Positions 35,545 to 44,753 of a stretch of DNA of 64,000 bases are shown in pieces. The DNA is from Sphingomonas_O antarctica (GTDB lineage: Bacteria; Pseudomonadota; Alphaproteobacteria; Sphingomonadales; Sphingomonadaceae): positions 62,001 to 126,000 of the forward strand of contig NZ_CBCRXM010000004.1 of assembly GCF_965137005.1 (NCBI RefSeq), in the 5' to 3' direction. The translations under genes were made by a program, and so were the position numbers. Within the stretch, counting starts at the first letter, position 1, and each line of letters begins with the position of its first letter. The notes beneath the pieces were generated by a model that was not told where the DNA came from, made no database searches, and saw only the letters and a program-made list of their open reading frames with translations.

Positions 35545-36260
35545 ATGCTGCGCCCGCCCTTGCGGGAGTGAAGCAAGCGGGCGGGAGCACGCTGCCGCGT
35601 CACGTGGCGATCATCATGGACGGCAATGGCCGCTGGGCGAAGAAGCGGTTTTTGCCGCGCGCGGCCGGGCATCGCAAAGGCATCGAGGCGGTGCGGGCGG
35701 TGACGCGCGCCAGTCGTGATCTGGGGCTCGAAGTGCTGAGCCTTTATGCGTTTTCCTCCGAAAACTGGCGGCGGCCGGCGGAGGAGGTCAGCGACCTGAT
35801 GGGGTTGCTCAAGCACTTTATCCGTAGCGACCTCGACGAACTCGCCGAGGCCAATGTGCGGTTGCGCGTCATCGGCGATCATGGCGCATTCAGCCCCGAC
35901 GTGGTCGAGATGATCGACGGGGCGATCGCGCGCACTGCGGGCAACACCGGGCAGACGTTGTGTGTCGCGCTGAACTACGGCGCGCAGAACGAAATGGTTC
36001 GCGCCGCGAAAAAAGCGGCGGCGCAGGGCGAGGTCGACGAAGCATCGGTTGCGGCCAATCTCGATACCGCAGGGCTGCCGATGGTCGACCTGCTGATCCG
36101 CACCTCGGGCGAGCAGCGCCTGAGCAACTTCATGTTGTGGCAGGCGGCCTATGCCGAATTGCTGTTCACCGAGACATTGTGGCCCGATTTCGGGGCGGAT
36201 GGCCTGCGCGATGCCATCCAGGCCTACGCCATGCGCGAGCGGAGGTTCGGCGGGCTGTGA
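35541..36260 (+). CDS. uppS: Isoprenyl transferase (undecaprenyl diphosphate synthase)
   Basis: The product is 239 residues from a GTG start overlapping frr. The catalytic MDGNGRWAKKR loop, the ENWRRP segment and the C-terminal RTSGEQRLSNFMLWQ...AELLF are all present. It builds the C55 lipid carrier for peptidoglycan and surface glycans. It is the first of four lipid and envelope genes whose ends overlap in turn. Confidence 0.96.
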   Translation: MNAAPALAGVKQAGGSTLPRHVAIIMDGNGRWAKKRFLPRAAGHRKGIEAVRAVTRASRDLGLEVLSLYAFSSENWRRPAEEVSDLMGLLKHFIRSDLDELAEANVRLRVIGDHGAFSPDVVEMIDGAIARTAGNTGQTLCVALNYGAQNEMVRAAKKAAAQGEVDEASVAANLDTAGLPMVDLLIRTSGEQRLSNFMLWQAAYAELLFTETLWPDFGADGLRDAIQAYAMRERRFGGL

Positions 36261-36901
36261 GCGAACTCGGCAAGCGGATCATCTCGGGCGTTGTGATGAT
36301 TGTCGTCGCTCTGGGCGCGTTGGCGGTCGGCGGCTGGGTGTTCGTCGGGTTTTGCGTGCTCGTTGGGCTTGCGGTGCTCATCGAATGGGTCGCGCTGACG
36401 CGGCTGTTTGCCGGACGCGCATTCATCGTGTGGTTGCTGGCGGGTTTGATCTACATCGGAGCGGCGGTGTTCACGCTGGTTATCTTCCGGGTGAACTACA
36501 AGCTGGGACAGACGACCACGCTACTCGCGGCTGTATGGGCGGTCGATATCGGTGCATATTTCGCAGGGCGCGCCTTTGGCGGCCCGAAGCTCGCGCCGCG
36601 CATTAGTCCATCCAAGACTTGGTCAGGTTTGTTCGGCGGCGCCATCGCCGCAACGGCCGTGATTCTGGCGTATGGAGTGTACAAGGGGAACGGAATAAGC
36701 GCGCTCGGCCACGCGGCGATCCGCGGCCTCGTTGTAGCGATGTTGGCTCAATCGGGCGATCTGCTCGAAAGCTGGATGAAGCGGCGCGCGGGAGTGAAGG
36801 ATTCGGGGCGGCTGATCCCGGGGCATGGCGGTGTGTTCGATCGGGTCGACGGGCTGTTGATGGTGCTAGTCGCCGTCGGTGCGGTGATCTTCTTCATCTA
36901 A
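36257..36901 (+). CDS. cdsA: Phosphatidate cytidylyltransferase
   Basis: The product is 214 residues from a GTG overlapping the uppS stop. It has about six membrane helices and the CdsA signature SWMKRRAGVKDSGRLIPGHG followed by GVFDRVD. It makes CDP-diacylglycerol, the precursor used by the PssA encoded at 30872. The protein is shorter than E. coli CdsA (285 residues), lacking some N-terminal helices, as is common in this group. Confidence 0.95.
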   Translation: MSELGKRIISGVVMIVVALGALAVGGWVFVGFCVLVGLAVLIEWVALTRLFAGRAFIVWLLAGLIYIGAAVFTLVIFRVNYKLGQTTTLLAAVWAVDIGAYFAGRAFGGPKLAPRISPSKTWSGLFGGAIAATAVILAYGVYKGNGISALGHAAIRGLVVAMLAQSGDLLESWMKRRAGVKDSGRLIPGHGGVFDRVDGLLMVLVAVGAVIFFI

Positions 36902-38064
36902 TGACGCGCAGTCTGACAATCCTTGGTGCGACGGGCTCGATCGGGGCGTCGACGCTCGACCTCGTCAAGCGCGAGCCAGACCGTTTTGACGTGCTGTCGG
37001 TCACGGCGAACCGCGATGCCGCCGGGCTGGCCGCGGCGGCGCGGAGCGTGAAGGCCAAGCGCGCGGTGATTTGCGATCCGGCGCAGCACGATGCGCTGGC
37101 GGCGGCATTGGCGGGGACGGGGATCGCCACGGCGTCAGGCGCGGATGCCGTGACCGCTGCGGCGGGCGAGGGGGCGGACGTCGTTGTCGCCGGAATCGTC
37201 GGCTGCGCGGGGCTGGCACCCGTCGCGGCGGCGGTCGAAGCCGGGGGCTGCGTAATTCTGGCCAATAAGGAGCCTCTGGTTTCGGCCGGCACGTTCATTC
37301 TCGATCTGGCGCGCAAATCGGGGGCAACGCTATTGCCCGCCGACAGCGAGCATAATGCGATCTTTCAGGTGTTCGATTTCGAGCGACCCGAACGCGTGCG
37401 GCGGATCGTGCTGACCGCGAGCGGCGGGCCGTTTCGCGACTTCAGCATCAATGCGATGCGGCAGGTGACTCCCGAACAGGCCTGCGCGCACCCCAATTGG
37501 TCGATGGGCGCGAAGATCAGCGTCGATTCGGCGACGATGATGAACAAGGGGCTGGAGCTGATCGAGGCGGCGCGGCTGTTTCCGATCAATCCCGACCGGA
37601 TCGAGATCGTCGTGCATCGTCAATCGGTCGTGCATTCGCTGGTCGATTATATCGATGGTTCGATGCTCGCCCAGCTTGGTCCTCCCGACATGCGTACGCC
37701 ATTGGCCTATTGCCTGGCATGGCCTGACCGGATGGCGACGCCGATGCCGCCTCTCGACCTCGCGGCGATTGGCAGGTTGGACTTCGAAGCAATTGATGAA
37801 CAGCGCTTTCCGGCGACGCGTGTCGCGCGCGAAGCATTGGCCGCGGGGGGTGCCGCGCCGTGCATCCTCAACGCTGCGAACGAAGTTGCGGTGGCCGGTT
37901 TCCTCGCCGGACAAATCGGCTTTCTCGATATCGTCACGACGGTCGAGCGCACGCTGGAGCGTTACCAACCGAATGCGGCACCGCAGAGCGTGTCGGACGT
38001 TCTATCGATCGACGCCGCGGCACGGGCGGTGGCGACGGAAGCGATGCTCAGGGAAGAGGCATGA
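36901..38064 (+). CDS. dxr: 1-deoxy-D-xylulose 5-phosphate reductoisomerase
   Basis: The product is 387 residues. The N-terminal NADPH site TILGATGSIGASTLDLV, the metal and substrate parts LLPADSEHNAIFQV, TASGGPFRD and MGAKISVDSATMMNKGLELIEA are canonical. It commits carbon to the MEP isoprenoid route that feeds UppS. Its ATG shares one base with the stop of cdsA, and its stop overlaps the start of rseP. Confidence 0.97.
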   Translation: MTRSLTILGATGSIGASTLDLVKREPDRFDVLSVTANRDAAGLAAAARSVKAKRAVICDPAQHDALAAALAGTGIATASGADAVTAAAGEGADVVVAGIVGCAGLAPVAAAVEAGGCVILANKEPLVSAGTFILDLARKSGATLLPADSEHNAIFQVFDFERPERVRRIVLTASGGPFRDFSINAMRQVTPEQACAHPNWSMGAKISVDSATMMNKGLELIEAARLFPINPDRIEIVVHRQSVVHSLVDYIDGSMLAQLGPPDMRTPLAYCLAWPDRMATPMPPLDLAAIGRLDFEAIDEQRFPATRVAREALAAGGAAPCILNAANEVAVAGFLAGQIGFLDIVTTVERTLERYQPNAAPQSVSDVLSIDAAARAVATEAMLREEA

Positions 38065-39170
38065 TGGCGGTATTGACGGCAATATTCTGGTTCGCGCTGG
38101 CGATCAGTCCGCTCGTGTTTTTTCACGAACTGGGCCATTACGCGATGGGCCGGGTATTCGGGGTCAAGGCCGACGCGTTTTCGATCGGTTTCGGCAAACC
38201 CATCGCCAAATGGATGGATAAGCGCGGCACCGAATGGCGCCTCGGCTGGCTGCCGCTGGGCGGCTACGTGAAATTTGCCGGCGACATGAACGCAGCGAGC
38301 CAGCCCGATCCCAATGCGGTTCATGATCCAGCGTCGCTGCATACCAAGCCGGTGTGGCAACGCGCGCTGATCGTCGCCGCCGGGCCGCTGACCAATTTCC
38401 TGTTGGCGATGATCATGCTGGCCGGTTTGTTCTCGGCATTTGGCGAGCCGCGCATCCTTGCTGACGTCGGCGGTTTTGCACCGCATTCGTCTGCTCAGGC
38501 GGCGGGTATGAAGGTTGGCGACCGAATTACCGCCATTGATGGCAGCCGCATCGACGATTTCGAAGATCTGGCGATGATCGTCCAGATCAAGGCTGGCCAG
38601 ACGTTGCCGATAACGGTCGAGCGTGGCGGAAAATCGCTGCTCCTGATGGTCACGCCGGTGGCTGAGACGGTCAAGGACCTGACGGGCGCGGAGACGCGGG
38701 TCGGGCGGATCGGGGTCGCACCCGCAAAGGTCGATTACATTCGCCCTTCCGTCACCGAATTGCCCGCCGCCGCGGGGCGCTTCACGGTTAATGCGGTCAA
38801 ATCTATGGCCACGACGCTGTGGCAGATCGTCAGCGGACAGCGTTCGGCGGACGAGCTCGGCGGGCCGGTCAAGGTCGCGGCGGCGTCGAACGCGATCGCT
38901 TCCTATGGCTGGGTTTCCTTCCTCTATTTCATGGTGATGCTGTCGATAAATCTGGGGTTCATCAACTTGTTGCCAATTCCGATGCTCGACGGTGGCCACC
39001 TCGCGTTGTTCGCGGCAGAGGCGGTGCGGGGGAAGCCGGTGACGGAACGGGTGCAGGAACTGGCGTTCCGGTCCGGTCTGGCGCTCCTGCTGGCGTTCAC
39101 CGTCTTCGTGACTGTGAACGATCTGGCCGGTTTGGGACTGTTCCGGCGGCTTGCCGGGTTGATTGGATAA
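38061..39170 (+). CDS. rseP: RIP metalloprotease RseP
   Basis: The product is 369 residues. The zinc motif HELGH is at 22-26 in the first membrane helix, one PDZ domain is central (about 128-210), and the last helices carry LLPIPMLDGGHLALFAAE, the second part of the S2P active site. It cuts anti-sigma factors and signal-peptide remnants in the membrane. The start is ATGATG overlapping the dxr stop. A terminator-like hairpin follows the stop. Confidence 0.95.
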   Translation: MMAVLTAIFWFALAISPLVFFHELGHYAMGRVFGVKADAFSIGFGKPIAKWMDKRGTEWRLGWLPLGGYVKFAGDMNAASQPDPNAVHDPASLHTKPVWQRALIVAAGPLTNFLLAMIMLAGLFSAFGEPRILADVGGFAPHSSAQAAGMKVGDRITAIDGSRIDDFEDLAMIVQIKAGQTLPITVERGGKSLLLMVTPVAETVKDLTGAETRVGRIGVAPAKVDYIRPSVTELPAAAGRFTVNAVKSMATTLWQIVSGQRSADELGGPVKVAAASNAIASYGWVSFLYFMVMLSINLGFINLLPIPMLDGGHLALFAAEAVRGKPVTERVQELAFRSGLALLLAFTVFVTVNDLAGLGLFRRLAGLIG

Positions 39171-39202
39171 GCGCCTTCGGGCAGGGGCGCAGGCTCTTTT
39201 TT
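39171..39202 (+). terminator. Possible terminator between rseP and bamA
   Basis: GCGCC and GGCGC arms enclose a 10-base loop right after the rseP stop, followed after five bases by a run of six T. The stem is short, so it may only attenuate transcription into bamA. Confidence 0.4.
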
Positions 39203-39221
39203 AAAAGCAAGGCGGGACCGG

Positions 39222-41930
39222 GTGACGATCGACAAGGCAGTGAAGCATGGCGCGCGTCTGTCCACCGTGTTGCTGCTCGGCACGGTGCTCGGCGGCATGC
39301 CCGCAATTGCCCAGCGTCCGGCGCGGCCCGTGGCAGCGGCGACGCTGCTCAATCCGCCACCTCCGGCGCCGGCCCCGCAGACCGATGGCGGGACGATCCG
39401 CACGATCGGTGTCGAAGGGTCGCAGCGTATCGAACCCGAGACCGTCCGGAGCTATGTGAAGCTGCGCGCCGGGGCGCCTTACACCCGCGAAACCCTCGAC
39501 GAAGCGCTGCGCGACCTGTTCGCGACCGAATTGTTCGCCGACGTCCAGATCCGCGACGATAACGGGGCGCTGACGATCATCGTCAAGGAAAACCCGATCA
39601 TCAACCGCGTGGTGTTCGAGGGCAACAAACGCATCAAGGAAGAGAAGCTCACCAAGGAGTTGAAGCTCGCCCCGCGCCAGATCTTCACCCGGTCAAAGGT
39701 TCGCGCGGAAATCGCCCGGATCATCGAACTGTATCGCCGCCAAGGCCGGTTTGCAGCGTCGATCGAGCCGAAGATCGTCAATCTCGATCAGAACCGCGTC
39801 GATCTGGTCTATGAAATCACCGAAGGGCCACGGTCCAAAGTCCGTCAGATCAACATCATCGGCAATACGGTGTTCAAGGATGGCGAACTGCGCGGCGAGA
39901 TGGCAACCAAGCGCTCCAGTTTTTATCGCTTCTTCGCGTCGAACGATACCTACGATCCCGATCGCCTGGCCTATGACCAATCGAAGCTGCGCCAGTTCTA
40001 TCTGACAAAGGGCTATGCCGATTTCCGCGTTGTTTCGGCGGTGGCCGAACTGACCCCCGACCGGCGCGATTTCATCATCACTTACGTCGTCGAAGAGGGC
40101 GACCGCTACAAATTCGGCGACGTGAATGTCGAAAGCGATCTGCGCGATCTGAAGCCGGAAACGGTCAAGGCGATCATCCCGATGAAAAAGGGCGATTGGT
40201 ATAACGCCAAGCAGGTCGAAGACACGGTCGACGCGATCGGCGAGACCGCAGGGTTGGTCGGCTATGCCTTTACCCAGGTCGATCCGGGTTTCGAGCGCGA
40301 CAAAGAAACCAAGACCATGGCGATCACGTTTCGCATTTCCGATGCGCCGCGCGTGTATGTGGAGGCCGTCAACATCAACGGCAACACGGTCACACAAGAC
40401 AAGGTCGTGCGGCGCGAGATGCGGCTGGCGGAAGGCGATGCGTTCAACTCGATCGCCATCAAGCGGTCGCAGGACCGCATCCAGTCGCTCGGGTTCTTCC
40501 AGGAAAAGCTGGAGATCAAGCAGACCCAGGGTTCGGCCCCCGACCGCGTCGTGCTGGAAGCAAACGTCGAGGAAAAATCGACCGGCGAACTCCAGTTGTC
40601 GGCGGGGTATTCGAGCCTCGAGCGGTTCATCATCAACGCGTCGATCCGCCAGCGCAATTTCCGCGGCAAGGGCCAGGAATTGCGCACCAGTGTCGATTAT
40701 TCGACCTATTCGAAGTCGATCAACCTCGGTTTCACCGAGCCGTATCTGTTCGACAAGAACATCGCTGTCGGTGGCGATATTTTCCGCCGCGATCTGAATT
40801 CGTTCAACTTCACGCAGAACGGTGATCGCAACACCACGTATTCACAGCTGACGACGGGATTCCAGATCCGCGCCGGCGTGCCGCTGACCGAATATCTGTC
40901 GGTGGCGTTCCGTTATGGGTTGAGCCAGGACAAGATCAGCCTCGATAAAAACACCTATTTCTACGATCCCAACGGAACCGGCGTGAACGATACGTGCGAT
41001 CCGTTGGTCGCCGGGCGGTATCTGTGCGACGCTTTGGGCGACCGCACGACGTCGTCGGTCGGTTACAGCCTGGTGTGGGACAGCCTGAACAACCGCATTC
41101 GGCCGAGCGCTGGCGAACGAACGGTGTTCAGCCAGGACGTGGCCGGACTTGGCGGCAGCGTGCGTTATATTCGCACATCGGGCGAGACCGCCAAATATTG
41201 GGATCTCGGCAGAAAATTCATTTTCTCGGTGCGTGCCGAGGGTGGCGCGATCACGCCGTTCAAGGGCAACCCCCCGGGACGCGGCAGCGACACGGTCCGG
41301 TTGAGCGACCGCTTCTTCCTGGGTGAGCCGCAGATTCGCGGCTTCGACATTCGCGGCGTCGGTCCGCGAGTTCAGCGCGTGCCGTATGTTGTCACGACCA
41401 ATGCCGACGGTTCGACCACAGTCGCCGAGTCGACCGACCGCGCCACGATCACCGACGACGCTCTCGGCGGTCGGGCTTATTACGTAACGCATCTCGAGCT
41501 CGAGATTCCACTGGGCGCGGGCGCGCGGGAATTGGGCATCCGACCGTCGATCTTCCTCGACGCAGGGTCGGTCTTCGGGCTGCGTTATCCGGACACACAA
41601 GACTACCGGCCGGGCGATACGCGGCTGCTGCGTCCGGTGTTCGGCGCCGATGGCGCCCGCCAATGCGTCGATATGGCGGTGCCACCGGCGTTGACCTCGG
41701 CGGTCGGTGGGGTTTGCCCGACGGGAACGACGCCTTATTCGACGGCATTGAGCACCGGGTTCAACGAGAAATACTATGGCGGCTCGGCCAAACCGCGCGT
41801 TTCGGTCGGCATCGGCTTTAATTGGAACTCGCCGTTCGGCCCGCTACGGCTCGACATCGCCAAGGCGTTGCTCAAGCAAAAGGGCGACGACACCAAATTG
41901 TTCACATTCAACGTAGGAACTCAATTCTAA
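39222..41930 (+). CDS. bamA: Outer membrane protein assembly factor BamA
   Basis: The product is 902 residues from a GTG start. A signal peptide ends near residue 31, five POTRA domains span about 55-430, and a C-terminal beta-barrel carries the conserved loop-6 region (FFLGEPQIRGFDIRGVGPR) and ends in GTQF with C-terminal Phe. It inserts barrel proteins such as the TonB receptors of this window. The barrel has an insert rich in Asp and Thr near residue 580-600 (NGTGVNDTCDPLVAGRYLCD). Confidence 0.97.
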   Translation: MTIDKAVKHGARLSTVLLLGTVLGGMPAIAQRPARPVAAATLLNPPPPAPAPQTDGGTIRTIGVEGSQRIEPETVRSYVKLRAGAPYTRETLDEALRDLFATELFADVQIRDDNGALTIIVKENPIINRVVFEGNKRIKEEKLTKELKLAPRQIFTRSKVRAEIARIIELYRRQGRFAASIEPKIVNLDQNRVDLVYEITEGPRSKVRQINIIGNTVFKDGELRGEMATKRSSFYRFFASNDTYDPDRLAYDQSKLRQFYLTKGYADFRVVSAVAELTPDRRDFIITYVVEEGDRYKFGDVNVESDLRDLKPETVKAIIPMKKGDWYNAKQVEDTVDAIGETAGLVGYAFTQVDPGFERDKETKTMAITFRISDAPRVYVEAVNINGNTVTQDKVVRREMRLAEGDAFNSIAIKRSQDRIQSLGFFQEKLEIKQTQGSAPDRVVLEANVEEKSTGELQLSAGYSSLERFIINASIRQRNFRGKGQELRTSVDYSTYSKSINLGFTEPYLFDKNIAVGGDIFRRDLNSFNFTQNGDRNTTYSQLTTGFQIRAGVPLTEYLSVAFRYGLSQDKISLDKNTYFYDPNGTGVNDTCDPLVAGRYLCDALGDRTTSSVGYSLVWDSLNNRIRPSAGERTVFSQDVAGLGGSVRYIRTSGETAKYWDLGRKFIFSVRAEGGAITPFKGNPPGRGSDTVRLSDRFFLGEPQIRGFDIRGVGPRVQRVPYVVTTNADGSTTVAESTDRATITDDALGGRAYYVTHLELEIPLGAGARELGIRPSIFLDAGSVFGLRYPDTQDYRPGDTRLLRPVFGADGARQCVDMAVPPALTSAVGGVCPTGTTPYSTALSTGFNEKYYGGSAKPRVSVGIGFNWNSPFGPLRLDIAKALLKQKGDDTKLFTFNVGTQF

Positions 41931-42544
41931 TGACCAAGATCAAGCTCGCGCTTCTTGCCGCGGCCGTGTTTACACCGGCTGCCGCTTTCGCTCAGGCCGT
42001 TCCGCCCGCCGTCATCGCGGTTGTCGACACGGCGCGCATCTTCGGCACCTGCACGGCGTGCGTTGCCGCCAATTCGCAGACCCAGGCGCTGGTAACGCAG
42101 GCACAGACCCGCGCCACTGCGCTGGGCACCCCGCTGCAGACGCAGCAGCAGGCGCTCGAGACCGAAGCCACGCGTGTACGCGCAATGCCGGACGGCGCGG
42201 CGAAGAACACCGCGGCATCGACGCTGAACCAGCGCGTTCAGGCATTCCAGGCTCAGCAGGCCTCAGCGCAGCAGGAAGTCGAACGCCTGCGCAACAACAT
42301 CGAATCGACGCGCCAGAACGTGCTGCGCCAGCTCAGCGAAAAGCTGAATCCGGTGATTACGTCGGTGATGACTCAGCGCGGTGCCAATATCGCCATGGAC
42401 CAACAGGCGACGCTGGCAGCGGCCAAGGGTGTCGACGTGACCGACGCGGTGCTTGCCGCGCTCAATCAGGCGGTGACCAGTGTGTCGGTTACGCCGTTGC
42501 CGGCAACCGCCGCTCCGGCGACACCGCGTCCTGCAGGCCGCTAA
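41930..42544 (+). CDS. OmpH/Skp-family periplasmic chaperone
   Basis: The product is 204 residues. A signal peptide ends at FAQ (about 20), the central region is a long Gln/Ala-rich coiled coil (about 45-140), and the tail is Pro/Ala-rich. The position directly after bamA and the helical-hairpin character support the OmpH/Skp class, which carries unfolded outer-membrane proteins. Its ATG overlaps the bamA stop by one base. Sequence match to E. coli Skp is low, as expected for the family. Confidence 0.85.
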   Translation: MTKIKLALLAAAVFTPAAAFAQAVPPAVIAVVDTARIFGTCTACVAANSQTQALVTQAQTRATALGTPLQTQQQALETEATRVRAMPDGAAKNTAASTLNQRVQAFQAQQASAQQEVERLRNNIESTRQNVLRQLSEKLNPVITSVMTQRGANIAMDQQATLAAAKGVDVTDAVLAALNQAVTSVSVTPLPATAAPATPRPAGR

Positions 42545-42548
42545 ATCC

Positions 42549-42989
42549 ATGATGGACATTCGGGGGGTGATGGCGGCGCTGCCGCATCGCTACCCGATGT
42601 TGCTGGTCGATCGCGTCGAGGAACTCGTCAAGGACGAGCGTATCGTCGCGATAAAGGCCGTGACGATCAATGAGGGGTTCTTCGCCGGGCATTTTCCGGG
42701 ACGTCCGATCATGCCCGGCGTCCTCATCGTCGAAGCCTTGGCGCAGGCTGCGGGAATTCTCGCGGTCGAAAGCCTCGGCCTCGCGGGATCGGGCAAGCTG
42801 GTTTATTTCATGGCGATCGACGGGGCGAAGTTCCGTGCGCCGGTCGAACCCGGCGTGCTGCTCCGCCTCGAATGCGCCTTCGTCCAGAAGCGTGCGAGCG
42901 TTTGCAAATTCGCGGGCCGCGCGCTGGTCGATGGCAAATTGGCGGCGGAAGCGAATTTCACCGCGATGATCGCGGATCCGCCAGCCTGA
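42549..42989 (+). CDS. fabZ: 3-hydroxyacyl-ACP dehydratase FabZ
   Basis: The product is 146 residues with the hot-dog fold signature LPHRYPMLLVDRV and the active-site helix FFAGHFPGRPIMPGVLIVEALAQ, with His48 and Glu62. It removes water from 3-hydroxyacyl-ACP in fatty-acid synthesis. In most Gram-negative genomes lpxD precedes it and lpxA follows it; here it sits directly between ompH and rpmE. Confidence 0.96.
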   Translation: MMDIRGVMAALPHRYPMLLVDRVEELVKDERIVAIKAVTINEGFFAGHFPGRPIMPGVLIVEALAQAAGILAVESLGLAGSGKLVYFMAIDGAKFRAPVEPGVLLRLECAFVQKRASVCKFAGRALVDGKLAAEANFTAMIADPPA

Positions 42990-43003
42990 AAACTTGCCTT
43001 TTC

Positions 43004-43036
43004 AAGCGCGCGACGTTACGAGCGCGCTTCCTTTTT
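43004..43036 (+). terminator. Rho-independent terminator after fabZ
   Basis: AAGCGCGC (43004-43011) and GCGCGCTT (43022-43029) form an eight-pair stem with a 10-base loop, followed by CC and five T. It closes the rseP/bamA-ompH-fabZ transcript before rpmE. Confidence 0.75.
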
Positions 43037-43077
43037 CCCAGACCGGTCGGAACCGGTCGATCATGGAAAGTATCGAT

Positions 43078-43305
43078 ATGAAAAGCGGCATCCACCCCGA
43101 TTACCACACCATCAACATCAAGATGACCGATGGCACCGAGTTCCAGACGCGTTCGACCTGGGGCAAGGAAGGTGACACGATGACGCTCGAAATCGATCCG
43201 ACCAGCCACCCGGCCTGGACCGGCGGTTCGGGCAAGATGCTCGACGCAGGCGGCCAGGTTGCGCGCTTCAACAAGCGTTTCGGCGGGCTTACGCTGAAGA
43301 AGTAA
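43078..43305 (+). CDS. rpmE: 50S ribosomal protein L31
   Basis: The product is 75 residues. The MKSGIHPDYHTINIKMTDGT start is typical, and the RFNKRFGGL region is the conserved end. There are no cysteines, so this is the zinc-free form of the long L31 type seen in alphaproteobacteria. GGAAAG about 9 bases upstream decides the ATG at 43078 over one at 43063. Confidence 0.95.
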   Translation: MKSGIHPDYHTINIKMTDGTEFQTRSTWGKEGDTMTLEIDPTSHPAWTGGSGKMLDAGGQVARFNKRFGGLTLKK

Positions 43306-43353
43306 GCATGGAGCGCACGGCGATAGCGTAGCTATTGCCGAGACGCGGCATGC

Positions 43354-43478
43354 CGGACGGCCTCGGCTTCATGCCGAGGATCGACGACGTGGCTTTGCCG
43401 CGTCGCAGCTCATATTTGATACAGGCTGCCGCGGCAAAGCCGCGTCGTCAGACCTTGCTGCGCAAGGCTGGCCGTCCG
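43354..43478. repeat. Compound inverted repeat, copy B (GGCAAAGCC family)
   Basis: Outer arms CGGACGGCC (43354-43362) and GGCCGTCCG (43470-43478) enclose inner arms at 43383-43401 and 43431-43449 that match in 18 of 19 positions. Two small hairpins (CCTCGGC-TTCAT-GCCGAGG at 43361-43379 and CCTTGC-TGC-GCAAGG at 43453-43467) are nested. The right half has the same order as the copy at 26526-26565. Nothing else is seen in the gap between rpmE and the tRNA gene. Confidence 0.65.
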
Positions 43479-43529
43479 TTCACGTCGCTTCGCGACCGGT
43501 GCGCTGCTGCGCTACGCACCTCGCTCCGG

Positions 43530-43616
43530 CGGACAGGGTGGGATTCGAACCCACGGACGGCTTGCACCGTCGCTGGTTTTCAAGACCAGAGCCTTAAACC
43601 ACTCGGCCACCTGTCC
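43530..43616 (-). tRNA. tRNA-Ser (anticodon TGA)
   Basis: Read on the minus strand, the acceptor GGACAGG pairs with CCTGTCC. The D-arm GGCCGAGTGGTTTAAGGCTC, the anticodon stem CTGGT/ACCAG with loop CTTGAAA (anticodon TGA), a long variable arm (CGACGGTGCAAGCCGTC) and the T-arm GTGGGTTCGAATCCCAC all fit a serine tRNA. It is 87 bases. The CCA end is not encoded. Confidence 0.96.
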
Positions 43617-43693
43617 TAGTTGCCGCGCCTAGCCGAGGTCGGCGTGCGACGAAAGGGATTCACGCGCGCGTCATCCTGTGTCACGATGCCGGG

Positions 43694-44728
43694 ATGAGGT
43701 CGTTGCTGTTCGCACTCGCCATGATTCTGCCCGCGGCCCCATTGGGCATGGGCGGGATGGCGGTGGCGCAAGAGGACGGGTTCCAGACCTATCTCCAGAC
43801 GCTGGGTGCCAAGGCGCGGGCGGCGGGCGTGCGCGAGGAGACGATCGCATCGGTGCTGCCGACGCTGACGTACAGCGCGCGCGTCGTTGAGCTCGACCGC
43901 GGGCAGCCGGGCGGGACCGCCACCAACGCGCCGTCCGCCATTCCCAATTTCGCGCCTTATCGCGCGGCGCATGTCGACGGCGATCGCATCACGCGGGGTC
44001 GCGCGGCCTATGCGTCGCTGCGGCCGTTGCTCAGCCGGGTCGAGGCGCAAACCGGGGTGCCCGAAGCAATCATGGTCTCGATCTTCGGCAATGAGACCAA
44101 TTATGGCGGCTATACCGGCGATTTCGACCTCGCCCGCGCGCTGGCGACGCTCGCTTATGACGGGCGGCGGCGCGCGCTGTTCGAGGATGAGTTCGTCGCG
44201 GTGCTCAAGCTGATGGACCGGGGCGTATCGCGGGACACGCTGAAAGGCAGTTGGGCAGGGGCGACCGGCTATCCGCAGTTTCTGCCGTCGATGGTGCTGA
44301 GACTGGGTGCCGATGGCGATGGTGACGGGCGTGTCGATATCTGGCGCAGCCGCGCGGACGCGTTGGCGTCGATCGCCAATTACTTCGTCGCGGCGGGCTG
44401 GCGGCCGGGCGAGCGCTGGGGCGTCGCCGTGCGCGTGCCGGGCGATCTCGACCGGTCGGCGATTCGCGACCGCACGACCAGCCCGCGCTGTCCGCGAGTG
44501 CATGACCGGCACAGCAAATGGCTGACGATGCGCGAATGGCGCGCGCTGGGCGTGACGCCGCAGGGGCGGACGATGCCCGACAGTACGCTGGCTTCGCTGA
44601 TCGAACCCGATGGGCCGAATGCGACGGCGTACCTGCTCACCGGCAATTACCGCGTGATCCTCGACTACAATTGCTCGAATTTTTATGCGCTGTCGGTCGG
44701 ATTGCTGGCCGACGCGGTTGAAAGCTGA
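43694..44728 (+). CDS. Lytic murein transglycosylase (MltB-like)
   Basis: The product is 344 residues. A signal peptide ends near AVAQ (26). The SLT_2/MltB domain has the catalytic Glu134 in FGNETNYGGYTGDFDLARALATLAYD, with SWAGATGYPQFLPSM and DGRVDIW as further family marks. A peptidoglycan-binding-like C-terminal part is reduced. It cleaves glycan strands with 1,6-anhydro formation. It is 25 bases ahead of the dacC-like gene and probably part of the same wall-remodelling operon. Confidence 0.93.
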   Translation: MRSLLFALAMILPAAPLGMGGMAVAQEDGFQTYLQTLGAKARAAGVREETIASVLPTLTYSARVVELDRGQPGGTATNAPSAIPNFAPYRAAHVDGDRITRGRAAYASLRPLLSRVEAQTGVPEAIMVSIFGNETNYGGYTGDFDLARALATLAYDGRRRALFEDEFVAVLKLMDRGVSRDTLKGSWAGATGYPQFLPSMVLRLGADGDGDGRVDIWRSRADALASIANYFVAAGWRPGERWGVAVRVPGDLDRSAIRDRTTSPRCPRVHDRHSKWLTMREWRALGVTPQGRTMPDSTLASLIEPDGPNATAYLLTGNYRVILDYNCSNFYALSVGLLADAVES

Positions 44729-44753
44729 CCCCCCTCCGGCCTATCGCCCGGGA

